NCBI GenBank assembly: GCA_002399735.1
Contig: DHEF01000045.1
Span: forward strand, 137,882 to 196,200
Reading direction: 5' to 3'
Origin: Chitinophagaceae bacterium UBA4857
Lineage (GTDB): Bacteria > Bacteroidota > Bacteroidia > Chitinophagales > Chitinophagaceae
DNA: 58,319 bases
The notes under the pieces are model-generated. The model was not told where the DNA came from. It saw only the letters and a list, made by a program, of their open reading frames with translations, and searched no databases. Below, in pieces: positions 49,341-56,677 of the stretch; position 1 is the stretch's first letter, and every line of letters starts with the position of its first letter. Position numbers and translations under genes: made by a program.

Positions 49341-49446
49341 GGTGCCCCTACGGGTCGGGCTATTACGGGGTACGCTTCGCTCCCGTGCTGCGGCTATCGC
49401 CTTAGCACCGGCTCGTTCCTCGCCGCCCTCCATATCCCTCACCCGC
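49341..49446 (-). repeat. GC-rich intergenic repeat family 2, copy 2
   Basis: Reverse complement of the copy at 36651-36740 at both ends: GTGAGGGATA and AATAGCCCGACCC-GTAGGGGCAC. The middle 60-70 bases differ. It starts 34 bases after the LytTR gene. Confidence 0.6.
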
Positions 49447-49510
49447 CAATGCCTGTGGGTAATTAATAATTAGCAATTAAGAATTAGTAATATTGTGTGG
49501 TACTACTACA

Positions 49511-49692
49511 TAATGCCCAATAGAATTAATTAGATATTAGTTATTGGATTAGCCTCATTGATGCATAGCGTTACTGCAGTACCACCCCGATACATCGGGG
49601 GGTGCACCTTGCACAATGCTGAGTAAAGTTACAGGTGCACAAGAGTGCGACGCAACAAAAGCTCAATCAGGGGTGGGACGCTGGTAACATAA
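49511..49692 (-). repeat. Dispersed intergenic repeat, copy 10 (long form)
   Basis: Includes ATAATGCCCAATAGAATTAA and CCAATAACTAATATC-type sequence (reverse of copy 3), hairpin CCCCGAT-AC-ATCGGGG (49583-49598), the shared stretch GGTGCACCTTGCACAATGCT, the reversed core CAAGAGTGCGACGCAAC (49640-49656), and the end GACGCTGGTAACAT. Confidence 0.8.
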
Positions 49693-49747
49693 AATTTAAT
49701 TACATTCTTATAACAAACCATTTTTAACTAATAAAAAAAGTACCCAT

Positions 49748-49755
49748 TACATTTG
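49748..49755 (+). promoter_or_regulatory. Candidate -7 box of lipoprotein gene
   Basis: TACATTTG fits TAnnTTTG and lies 20 bases before the start codon. The -33 region is CATTTTTAAC. Confidence 0.5.
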
Positions 49756-49775
49756 TGCTTAAATAATAAAGACCA

Positions 49776-50144
49776 ATGAAAAAAATAATTGTATCTACTA
49801 TATTAGGTTTAGCCGTAGTTAGCTTTACTGCTTGCGGTACCGATAGTACACCACCCAAAGAAGAAATACCGGCTGAACAAGCTATTGCCCCAGAAAAACC
49901 GGCAGACACTATTTATAGCGCAACCGGGAAAATAACAAAGATTGAAAATGGTAAAGACGGTTATATGGCCACTTTACAGGATGATAAAAACAAAACCTAT
50001 ATAGCCACTATTAGTATTGTTAACTTACAAAAAAGTGGAGGTACCTATAAAAAACATGATGTAGGAGATACCATTACTGTAAACGGTACAGGTTGGCAGG
50101 ATAACGAAGGAAATACTTTTATTATGGTAAAGCAGTTGAATTAA
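49776..50144 (+). CDS. Small lipoprotein of unknown function
   Basis: A 122-residue lipoprotein. The signal KKIIVSTILGLAVVSFTAC ends in lipobox Cys at about 20. A Pro/Glu-rich linker (PPKEEIPAEQAIAPEKPAD) follows, then a compact beta-rich domain (about 46-120) beginning ATGKITKIENGKDGYMATLQDDKNKTYIATISIVNL, reminiscent of OB-fold or YgdI/YgdR-like small lipoproteins; no family is assigned. It has its own promoter and a terminator whose loop overlaps the stop codon. Confidence 0.65.
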   Translation: MKKIIVSTILGLAVVSFTACGTDSTPPKEEIPAEQAIAPEKPADTIYSATGKITKIENGKDGYMATLQDDKNKTYIATISIVNLQKSGGTYKKHDVGDTITVNGTGWQDNEGNTFIMVKQLN

Positions 50145-50158
50145 TCAACTGCTTTTTT
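50129..50158 (+). terminator. Lipoprotein gene terminator
   Basis: AAAGCAGTTGA, ATTAA, TCAACTGCTTT then TTTTG: an 11-bp perfect stem. The stop codon TAA at 50142-50144 is within the loop. Confidence 0.88.
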
Positions 50159-50207
50159 GTTTTAAGTAACAGGCGTTTACAGCATTGTTAATGTTGCATT
50201 ATAAGCC

Positions 50208-50224
50208 TTGGCATAATTAGTGCT
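50208..50224 (+). promoter_or_regulatory. Candidate sigma-54 promoter
   Basis: TTGGCATAATTAGTGCT has GG and GC exactly 10 bases apart and matches the -24/-12 consensus TTGGCACGnnnnTTGCT except in three of its thirteen fixed positions. The predicted start is about 12 bases downstream, which leaves a leader of roughly 14 bases. It is 25 bases before the PEP-mutase-like gene. Confidence 0.45.
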
Positions 50225-50248
50225 TGAAAAAGATAAAACATTGTAATT

Positions 50249-51019
50249 ATGAGTCAGGCAAAAGCATTAGAACAGTTTATAGCGTTACATAAAAACGAAT
50301 CGCCATTATTATTAGGCAATGTGTGGGATGCACATACAACCAAATTGGCGCAGGATGCAGGTTATAAAGCCATCGGCACATCTAGCCATGCTATTGCCAT
50401 AGCATTGGGTTATGCCGATGGAGAAAATATTAGTCTGGAAGAATTATTATGCGCTATTAAACGCATTGTTGCGGTGGCCTCTGTACCTGTATCAGTTGAT
50501 TTTGAAGCCGGTTATTCCACCGCACCTAACCAGGTTGCAGATAACGTAAAACTGTTAACAGATTTAGGTATAGTTGGTATAAACTTAGAAGATGGCATAG
50601 TGAAAGACGGAACCCGTGTATTGGAAGATGCGAATAAACTGGTGGATAAAATTAAAGCCATTAAACAAGTAACAAATGTTTTTATTAATGCACGTGTAGA
50701 TACTTATACGACTAAACATGTGCAAGCTTTGGAAGAAAGTATTAAAAGGGCATTGCAATATAAAGAAGCGGGTGCTGATGGAATTTTTGTTCCGCTAATA
50801 GAAACAGAAGCGGATATAAAAGCATTTACAGAAAAAGTAGATCTGCCATTGAATGTATTTACCACTGCTAAGTTACCGGCATATGATCAATTAGGTGCAT
50901 TGGGTGTAAAAAGGTTGAGCCATGGCGGTAAACAATTTGATCAGTTAATGAAAATTTCCAAGGATATTTTTCAAAAATTTATTGATACAAAAGATTATAA
51001 AGTAATACTGGGTAGTTAA
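50249..51019 (+). CDS. Isocitrate lyase / PEP mutase superfamily protein
   Basis: A 256-residue TIM-barrel protein of the ICL/PEPM family. Segments include PLLLGNVWDAHTTKLAQDAGYKAIGTSSHAIAIALGY at the N-terminus, PVSVDFEAGYS (about 80-90, Mg-binding Asp), GINLEDG (about 110-116) and INARVDTYTT (about 145-154). Reactions range from C-C lyase to phosphonate mutase; the missing KKCGH-type loop argues against true isocitrate lyase. It lies behind a possible sigma-54 promoter. Confidence 0.83.
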   Translation: MSQAKALEQFIALHKNESPLLLGNVWDAHTTKLAQDAGYKAIGTSSHAIAIALGYADGENISLEELLCAIKRIVAVASVPVSVDFEAGYSTAPNQVADNVKLLTDLGIVGINLEDGIVKDGTRVLEDANKLVDKIKAIKQVTNVFINARVDTYTTKHVQALEESIKRALQYKEAGADGIFVPLIETEADIKAFTEKVDLPLNVFTTAKLPAYDQLGALGVKRLSHGGKQFDQLMKISKDIFQKFIDTKDYKVILGS

Positions 51020-51022
51020 TAT

Positions 51023-51493
51023 TTACTTACGCCAAAGCCACGGTGGCGAAGCTTTTTTATCCTGCCACAAACCGGCTTTATTTTTACGGGCTATCTGTTC
51101 CAACATATAATAGCTGGTATCTTTTGAGTATTGTTTGTAGTGCCAGGCATATCCGGCTTTAACCAGTTCTTTATTTACATTTATGCTATCGTTTACAAAT
51201 ATTACGGCAATAGTACGGCGGTAGCGATCACGTTGTTTTGTAGTTACTACCCTCACCTCTTTGCCAAAGCAAAGGTTAGCAGCAAACTGTTTGGCTTTGT
51301 TACCGTATGGTTGCGATTTTTCCGGACAATCAATATGTGCCAAACGAATAGTTTGCGCTTTGCCATTATAGAGTACTTTAAAAGTATCACCATCTTTTAC
51401 TGCAACAACTTTTCCGGTAAAGTTGTTGTTGGTTTGTTGTTGTGCCGCCGCTACATTAAACAACAATAAAAAAATGTAAACCAGTTTTTTCAT
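51023..51493 (-). CDS. Secreted thermonuclease-family (SNase-like) nuclease
   Basis: A 156-residue protein. The start is taken at Met 51491-51493 (MKKLVYIFLLLFNVAAAQQ), giving a signal peptide of about 19 residues. The SNase fold follows: TGKVVAVKDGDTFKVLYNGKAQTIRLAHIDCPEKSQPYG (catalytic Arg in IRL and Asp in HIDCPE), KQRDRYRRTIA and GYAWHYKQYSKD, matching the OB-fold nuclease motifs. It is Ca-dependent in the family. It converges with the preceding gene by only four bases. Confidence 0.88.
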   Translation of the reverse strand: MKKLVYIFLLLFNVAAAQQQTNNNFTGKVVAVKDGDTFKVLYNGKAQTIRLAHIDCPEKSQPYGNKAKQFAANLCFGKEVRVVTTKQRDRYRRTIAVIFVNDSINVNKELVKAGYAWHYKQYSKDTSYYMLEQIARKNKAGLWQDKKASPPWLWRK

Positions 51494-51577
51494 GAATATG
51501 GTAAAAATTGCTAAACTACTGGTTTTAATCAGCAATAACAATTACCATTTGCACAAACGCCTATAATGGTAAAACAA

Positions 51578-51585
51578 TAACTTTG
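51578..51585 (+). promoter_or_regulatory. Candidate -7 box of PfkB gene
   Basis: TAACTTTG fits TAnnTTTG and lies 29 bases before the start codon. Confidence 0.4.
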
Positions 51586-51614
51586 TAAGTATTAATTACT
51601 TTTAAATATCTTGT

Positions 51615-52496
51615 ATGTCATCCGTATCTTTTGTGTGTTTCGGCGAAATTTTGTGGGATATTTTACCCAATGAAGAAGTACCAGGTGGTGCACCTATGAA
51701 TGTAGCTTATCATTTACAGCAACTGGGTAATACACCTGTAATCATTACACAGGTAGGAGCCGACAAAAGCGGCGAAGAGTTGCTTCGTTTATTAAAAGAA
51801 CAACAGATTGATACTCGTTTTGTTTTAACTACTACTGAATACTCTACCGGACTGGTAAATGCCATTCCACAGCCAAATGGTGATATGCAATACACCATAT
51901 TGCAACCGGTAGCATGGGATTATATTCAGTACGATCATGAATTGGTGAAAGCTGTTAAACAGGCAAAATATTTTATTTTCGGAAGTTTGGTAGCTCGTAA
52001 CGATGTATCCTCCTATACACTTTTACAATTATTACAGGTAGCCAACACCAAAGTATTGGATATAAATTTACGGGCACCACATTACACACAGGAATCCATC
52101 ACTACTTTATTACAAGCAGCAGATATATTAAAGCTGAATGAAGACGAATTAATACTGATTACCAATTGGTGGAGCAGTTTTGATAGCCTTGAGGAAAGAA
52201 CAGCATACCTGTATAAAACTTTTTCATTACAATTAATAATTGTAACCAAAGGCGCAGATGGAGCCATGGTATACGATGGTGAAGCATTTTATTATCAGGG
52301 TGGTATTAAGGTAAATGTAATTGACACCATTGGTAGCGGTGACTCTTTTCTAGCAGCATTTTTAAACCATTATGCAAGGGGTAAAACAATACCTGATGCC
52401 TTATTATTTGCTACCAAACTGGGTGCATTTGTGGCATCATCAAAAGGTGCATGGCCTGTTTATAATCCTGCTGATTTAACGGTTGGTGACAAATAG
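51615..52496 (+). CDS. PfkB-family carbohydrate kinase (fructokinase-like)
   Basis: A 293-residue sugar kinase. Motifs: GEILWDILPNEEVPGGAPMNVAYHLQQLG (PfkB signature 1, GGAPxN), later NLRAP and KLNEDEL (Lys-Asn-Glu in the acceptor region), KGADGAMVY, and signature 2 with catalytic Asp in DTIGSGDSFLAAFL (about 235-250). The GGAPMNVA start is typical of fructokinases, but sugar specificity cannot be read by eye. It has its own promoter. Confidence 0.9.
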   Translation: MSSVSFVCFGEILWDILPNEEVPGGAPMNVAYHLQQLGNTPVIITQVGADKSGEELLRLLKEQQIDTRFVLTTTEYSTGLVNAIPQPNGDMQYTILQPVAWDYIQYDHELVKAVKQAKYFIFGSLVARNDVSSYTLLQLLQVANTKVLDINLRAPHYTQESITTLLQAADILKLNEDELILITNWWSSFDSLEERTAYLYKTFSLQLIIVTKGADGAMVYDGEAFYYQGGIKVNVIDTIGSGDSFLAAFLNHYARGKTIPDALLFATKLGAFVASSKGAWPVYNPADLTVGDK

Positions 52497-52656
52497 TTTA
52501 GTACGTTGAAAATCAATGCAACCCTGAACTTGACAGCTCTCCTGCCACTTTAATAAAATTCATCCGCTTAATTTTTCTACAAAAACTTATCCCCCATTTG
52601 CGTTGTTTGGCTTGAAAATGGTTTGTAATGTAGTAATACATTAAAACCCATTTGTT

Positions 52657-53163
52657 ATGAGCACAGAAAACTTACACAACAAAGAAGCCATCGACAAATT
52701 AAAAAAGTTAGCCGAGAAAACTGACATTGGTATGTTATGCACCCGAACATCCGGTGACAAACATGTACATGCCATACCCATGAGCACACAGGAAGTGGAC
52801 GAAGATGGAAATATCTGGTTTTTATTTTCATCGGAAAGTGATACCTATAAACACTTACAGGAAGACAAAACCGTCTGTCTTTTATATTCCGATATAAAAA
52901 ACTATAATTTTCTGAGTATTTATGGTGGTACTGAAATATCGGGCAGTAAAGTATTGATTGATAAATACTGGAATAAGATGATGGAAGGCTGGTTTGAAAA
53001 AGGTAAAGACGATCGTCATATTCGTGTACTAAAAGTAATACCATCCGAAGCACATTATTGGGATAATAAAACCAATAAGCTGGTTACCTTTTTTAAAGTA
53101 GCAGCCAGTGCTTTATCTGGTGCAAAAATGGATATTGGCCGCCAAGGTGACCTGAGTATTTAA
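52657..53163 (+). CDS. Pyridoxamine 5'-phosphate oxidase-fold protein (general stress protein 26 type)
   Basis: A 168-residue split-barrel flavin-binding-fold protein. It has ATDIGMLCTRTS-type start (KTDIGMLCTRTSGDKHVHAIPMSTQEVDEDGNIWFLFSSES in part), VCLLYSDIKNYNFLSIYGGTEISG, and VIPSEAHYWDNKTNKLVTFFKVAA at the end, all found in general stress protein 26 homologues. Flavin or F420-like cofactor is inferred from the family. It is probably cotranscribed with the DJ-1/PfpI gene (30 bases). TAATGTA/TACATTA arms surround GTAA at 52627-52644 just upstream. Confidence 0.85.
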   Translation: MSTENLHNKEAIDKLKKLAEKTDIGMLCTRTSGDKHVHAIPMSTQEVDEDGNIWFLFSSESDTYKHLQEDKTVCLLYSDIKNYNFLSIYGGTEISGSKVLIDKYWNKMMEGWFEKGKDDRHIRVLKVIPSEAHYWDNKTNKLVTFFKVAASALSGAKMDIGRQGDLSI

Positions 53164-53193
53164 TCACATTGTTCATTATAAAACAGATTTACT

Positions 53194-53742
53194 ATGTCAA
53201 AAAAAATAGCCATTCTGGCAACACACGGTTTTGAAGAAAGTGAGTTAAAATCTCCCAAAGATCATTTGGAAAAACAAGGTTGGACGGTGCATATTGTGAG
53301 TACCGAAATAGATGCTATTAAAGCCTGGGCAAAAAAAGATTGGGGTAAGGCCTATGAAGTAGATAAACATGTAAATCAGGTTTCGGCCCGTGATTATGAT
53401 GCATTGGTCATACCCGGGGGTGTACTTAATCCCGATAAATTAAGAACCGATATGGAAGTACTGGAATTTGTACGGGATTTTTTTAAACAACAAAAACCGG
53501 TTGCCGCCATTTGTCATGGTCCGCAAATACTAATAAATGCTGAAGTAGTGAACGGTCGTACCATGACATCGGTTGCTGCCATTAGTATTGATTTAAAAAA
53601 TGCCGGTGCCCGTTGGATAAACGAAGAAGTAGTGGTAGACAAAGGTTTAATTACCAGCCGTACGCCACAGGATTTACCCGCTTTTAACGCAAAAATTGTG
53701 GAAGAGGTAATGGAGGCTAAACATGCCGGACAACATGCATAA
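53194..53742 (+). CDS. DJ-1/PfpI family protein (type 1 glutamine-amidotransferase-like)
   Basis: A 182-residue protein. The nucleophile Cys107 lies in the elbow AAICHGPQIL, Glu about 14 (HGFEESEL) is the acidic partner, and LVIPGGVLNPDKLR is the conserved PGG loop. Members include YhbO-type glyoxalases/deglycases and the stress peptidase PfpI; the local length and HGPQ context fit YhbO/PfpI best. It follows the general stress protein 26-like gene, which suggests a stress operon, and ends at a hairpin terminator. Confidence 0.9.
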   Translation: MSKKIAILATHGFEESELKSPKDHLEKQGWTVHIVSTEIDAIKAWAKKDWGKAYEVDKHVNQVSARDYDALVIPGGVLNPDKLRTDMEVLEFVRDFFKQQKPVAAICHGPQILINAEVVNGRTMTSVAAISIDLKNAGARWINEEVVVDKGLITSRTPQDLPAFNAKIVEEVMEAKHAGQHA

Positions 53743-53746
53743 AACT

Positions 53747-53776
53747 TTAAAGAGCCCCTTTTAAGCGGCTCTTTAA
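53747..53776. terminator. Bidirectional terminator
   Basis: TTAAAGAGCC, a 10-nt loop, GGCTCTTTAA: a 10-bp perfect stem between converging genes. Confidence 0.85.
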
Positions 53777-53777
53777 T

Positions 53778-54158
53778 TTACTGTAACTCTAACTTTATAT
53801 GTTTGTGAGAATTTAAAATTTCCACAATTATGTCAAACAAAGTTTGTCCTTTGCCAGACAGAAGTGCATCCAGCTGCTCCTGCGCCCATCCGACATTATA
53901 AGGTTTACCCTGATTAATTTTTTGTTGGTAAAACGCTCTTGTAGCTTCCACACCTAATGCTGCTTTGCTTTTGTCCGAACCCTCCCATACAATTCTCACC
54001 GGCTCTGTTCCAAAGCCACTATACAACATATCATTTAATGCATCCAGATTGTGTGAAGGAGTCCAGTCCTCATATAAATTCATTAAGCCATAAATAGTCG
54101 TGTAAAATCCTTCCATATCACTAAATCGGGAACCAGGAATGGTAATAACAGGCTGCAT
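53778..54158 (-). CDS. Barstar-family ribonuclease inhibitor
   Basis: A 126-residue protein with the barstar pattern: PGSRFSDMEGFYTTIYGLMNLYEDWTPSHNLDALNDMLYSGFG (helix and the acidic DALND segment that blocks barnase-type active sites) and a central strand VRIVWEGSDKSK. Barstars normally neutralise a secreted or contact-delivered RNase. No barnase-like or toxin-like gene is next to it, so it is an orphan immunity or regulatory protein. Confidence 0.82.
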   Translation of the reverse strand: MQPVITIPGSRFSDMEGFYTTIYGLMNLYEDWTPSHNLDALNDMLYSGFGTEPVRIVWEGSDKSKAALGVEATRAFYQQKINQGKPYNVGWAQEQLDALLSGKGQTLFDIIVEILNSHKHIKLELQ

Positions 54159-54263
54159 ATTTTAATAGACTATTGCCGCAAAATTAGGACCAACAATAAA
54201 TCAAATAAGTTTTTATTGATAAAAAGATTAAAGCTGTGTTTATTTTAATCATAGCCTCTGACA

Positions 54264-54271
54264 TACCTTTG
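54264..54271 (+). promoter_or_regulatory. Candidate -7 box of GyrI-like gene
   Basis: TACCTTTG fits TAnnTTTG and TTTA at 54239-54242 is a possible -33 box (21-nt spacing). It lies inside the longer alternative frame beginning at 54236, which supports the start at 54311. Confidence 0.45.
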
Positions 54272-54310
54272 TCACTAGCCCAATTTAGTTTCGCGGCAAA
54301 ACAAAATAAC

Positions 54311-54772
54311 ATGGAAAAAAAACCGGCTTTTACAGTAATTGGCATTGCAGTACGTACAAGTAATCAAAACGGACAAGCAACACAGGATATTCCTGCGCTA
54401 TGGCATAGGTTTATGAGTAATAACATGGCTGCAAGTATACCCAATAAAATAAGTGATGAAATTTATTGCATGTATACCGATTATGAAAAAGACCACACTC
54501 TACCCTATACCACATTACTCGGTTGTGCAGTGAGAAGCCTTGACACCATACCCGAAGGCATGGTTGGTAAAACAGTTGATGCGGGTACATTTGTAAAATA
54601 TACAGCCAAAGGAAACCTGGTACAAGGTGCTGTATATAATGAATGGATTAAAATATGGGCCAATACAGCCGCTAATCGTGCCTTTACTACCGATTATGAA
54701 ATTTATGGTGCGAAAGCTGCAAACCCTGAAAATGGCGAGGTTGATATTTTTGTAGGAGTGAAAGAAATGTAG
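54311..54772 (+). CDS. GyrI-like / effector-binding domain protein
   Basis: A 153-residue single-domain protein. It opens EKKPAFTVIGIAVRTSNQNG and has the GyrI-like (SOUL/BmrR effector-binding) pattern WHRFMSNN, YCMYTDYEKDHTLPYTTLLGCAV, and AGTFVKYTAKGNL with DYEIYG at the end. Members bind small hydrophobic ligands, sometimes linked to AraC regulators, and this one is a stand-alone domain. The start at 54311 is chosen because the promoter box lies at 54264. Confidence 0.82.
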   Translation: MEKKPAFTVIGIAVRTSNQNGQATQDIPALWHRFMSNNMAASIPNKISDEIYCMYTDYEKDHTLPYTTLLGCAVRSLDTIPEGMVGKTVDAGTFVKYTAKGNLVQGAVYNEWIKIWANTAANRAFTTDYEIYGAKAANPENGEVDIFVGVKEM

Positions 54773-54871
54773 GATTTCTGATTTATCTAAGATCTCAGAA
54801 GTATTGATCTAAGATTTTTGAATATTCATGCTTGTTTTATATCTGACTTCTCATATCTCAAATCTGATAGC

Positions 54872-54955
54872 TGCGTAACACGATGATGCACATAGAACAG
54901 GACGATGAACGGAGCGTCGCAAGGGACGATCAATCAGGGAACTATCGCTGATAAA
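54872..54955 (-). repeat. Dispersed intergenic repeat, copy 11 (GGAGCGTCGCAA subtype)
   Basis: GCGTAACACGATGATGCACA, GATGAACGGAGCGTCGCAAG, GGACGATCAATCAGGGAAC. Compare copy 2, which also starts with CGATGATGC. Confidence 0.75.
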
Positions 54956-54964
54956 CAAAAAATT

Positions 54965-54996
54965 AAAAGCTCAATACATTTTGTGTTGAGCTTTTT
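54965..54996. terminator. Bidirectional terminator
   Basis: AAAAGCTCAATACA, TTT, TGTGTTGAGCTTTT: a 14-bp stem with one T-G pair, and T tract on both strands, between converging GyrI-like and Ogt genes. Confidence 0.88.
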
Positions 54997-55007
54997 GTAT
55001 TAGGCAT

Positions 55008-55535
55008 TTACACAAATAACTCCTGCTGCTGTTGTATACCTTCTAATTGTAATAACTTTTTCTTAGCAGGTAAACCGCCGGCATAACCGGTAAGCTCGCC
55101 TTTACTACCTATAATACGATGACAGGGAACAATAATGGAAATAGCGTTGGCACCATTAGCCGACGCCACAGCCCGAATGGCTTTTTCATCGCCCAACTGC
55201 CGGCTTAACTTCAGGTAAGAAACTGTTTTACCATACGGCACCTGTAATAATTGCTGCCATACTTTTTGCTGAAAATCGCTGCCGGCCAATAACAAAGGAA
55301 TATCAAAATTTTTTCTATTTTTCACAAAATACTCTTCCAGTTGTTGTATAACTATCTGGTGTAATGGCGTTGATTGATGCGTGTATTTAGCAGATAAAAA
55401 ATTACATACTCTTTCATCTACCTGTAAGCGGCGGGCCCGGTATTTCCAATCCAGCAAACATAACTTTTGTTCATAATCGCCAATAAGTAATGCGCCAAAA
55501 GGACTATCGTATGTACAAATGTAAATGGTATTCAT
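55008..55535 (-). CDS. ogt: Methylated-DNA-protein-cysteine methyltransferase
   Basis: Removes the methyl group of O6-methylguanine in a suicidal transfer to Cys138 in the IVPCHRI motif. The 175-residue protein starts at Met 55533-55535 (MNTIYICTYDSPFG), as the upstream frame to 55673 is unrelated. The N-terminal ribonuclease-like domain (about 1-85) precedes the DNA-binding part with FQQKVWQQLLQVPYGKTVSYLKLSRQLG (winged helix) and ASANGANAISIIVPCHR. It is a single gene. Confidence 0.92.
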   Translation of the reverse strand: MNTIYICTYDSPFGALLIGDYEQKLCLLDWKYRARRLQVDERVCNFLSAKYTHQSTPLHQIVIQQLEEYFVKNRKNFDIPLLLAGSDFQQKVWQQLLQVPYGKTVSYLKLSRQLGDEKAIRAVASANGANAISIIVPCHRIIGSKGELTGYAGGLPAKKKLLQLEGIQQQQELFV

Positions 55536-55644
55536 AACGCAGAAATAGTGAGGCAAGTTACATGATTTTATACGGTTGATAAAGATGAAGTATGTGATGT
55601 GGATATTATTTTGAAAAACAATCTTTTGGGAAATCTTGTCAGAC

Positions 55645-55679
55645 TTTAAATTGCGAATACAGTGTATTCGCAATTTAAA
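55645..55679. repeat. Perfect 16-bp hairpin with 3-nt loop
   Basis: TTTAAATTGCGAATAC, AGT, GTATTCGCAATTTAAA: 16 paired bases with loop AGT. It lies 110 bases upstream of the ogt start. The loop type matches the hairpins in repeat copies 8 and 9. Confidence 0.75.
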
Positions 55680-55771
55680 AACAATAAAGAACTAGAAAGT
55701 TTTGAGGAAAATAAAACAGATATATAAACAGTTTACAAGCTAGTTTGTTACTTTTAGTATAAACCTTTTTT

Positions 55772-56668
55772 ATGCAGTTTGGAAAAGTAACCAATCCGGG
55801 TATTATTGATTTTACCTTGCCGAAAGATGCACCGGAGACAACAGCAGTATTAAGCGCATATAAAAACGATATTCCATTTGATGTATATGTTGGTTGCGCT
55901 AAATGGAACAGGGCCGATTTGAAAGGTTTTTATCCCCGTGGTACTAAAGATGAACTGACCTACTATTCCACCCAGTTTAACAGCATTGAATTAAATGCTA
56001 CATTTTATAAAATGCCCGATTTTAAACAGGTAGAGACCTGGAAAAATAAAACACCTGAGGGATTTAAATTCTTTCCAAAAATTACTGATATCATCAGCCA
56101 TTATAAAAGACTGATAGATGTACAAAAACCATTAGAAGAGTTTTGTAATGCTATTAGCGGTTTTGACGAAAAACTGGGAATGACTTTTTTGCAATTACAC
56201 GATAATTTTTCACCCAAGGACTTTGACCGTTTAAAAAATGTATTACAGAATTTCCCAAAAGGAATTCCATTAGCGGTGGAAGTACGTAACGAAGCATGGT
56301 TTAGCGATAAAACAAATAGCAGTGCTTATGGCGATTTATTAGAAAGCCTGGGTATGGCCAATATTATTGTAGATACTGCCGGCCGCCGCGATATGTTACA
56401 CATGCGATTAACAGGCCCTGAAGCATTTGTACGCTACGTAGGCGCAAATCATACCAGCGACAAAACCCGGTTGGATGATTGGATTACCCGCATTAAAAAA
56501 TGGCGTAAGGCGGGCTTACAAAAATTATACTTTTTCGTACACCAGAATGTAGAACTGGAATCACCCTTGCTGGCCGCACACTTTATCAAACGGTTAAATG
56601 AGGAGTTTAATGTAAACCTTACCATTCCAAACAAAGGAAATGATGGTCCGCAACAATCTTTATTTTAA
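55772..56668 (+). CDS. DUF72 domain protein
   Basis: A 298-residue protein of the DUF72 (YecE-like) family. Key segments: VYVGCAKWNRADLKGFYPRGTKDELTYYSTQFNSIELNATFYKMPD (shown in part, about 35-80), TFLQLHDNFSPKDFDRLKNVLQNFPKGIPLAVEVRNEAWF (about 140-180) and YFFVHQNVELESPLLAAHF near the end. TIM-barrel fold is predicted for the family; function unknown. It converges with the M28 peptidase gene, whose stop lies nine bases downstream. Confidence 0.9.
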   Translation: MQFGKVTNPGIIDFTLPKDAPETTAVLSAYKNDIPFDVYVGCAKWNRADLKGFYPRGTKDELTYYSTQFNSIELNATFYKMPDFKQVETWKNKTPEGFKFFPKITDIISHYKRLIDVQKPLEEFCNAISGFDEKLGMTFLQLHDNFSPKDFDRLKNVLQNFPKGIPLAVEVRNEAWFSDKTNSSAYGDLLESLGMANIIVDTAGRRDMLHMRLTGPEAFVRYVGANHTSDKTRLDDWITRIKKWRKAGLQKLYFFVHQNVELESPLLAAHFIKRLNEEFNVNLTIPNKGNDGPQQSLF

Positions 56669-56677
56669 AAAGATTTG

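Larger units (their letters stand above)
49308..49775. other. 468-base gene-free stretch, repeat-filled
   Basis: Made almost entirely of repeat elements: family 2 copy at 49341-49446 and a long dispersed-repeat copy at 49511-49692. A candidate -7 box at 49748-49755 serves the lipoprotein gene. No gene seen. Confidence 0.6.

Noticed and set aside
51551..51590. Full -33/-7 promoter for the PfkB gene
   Set aside because: The -7 box is good, but the nearest TTTG is 27 bases away, beyond the usual 19-21.
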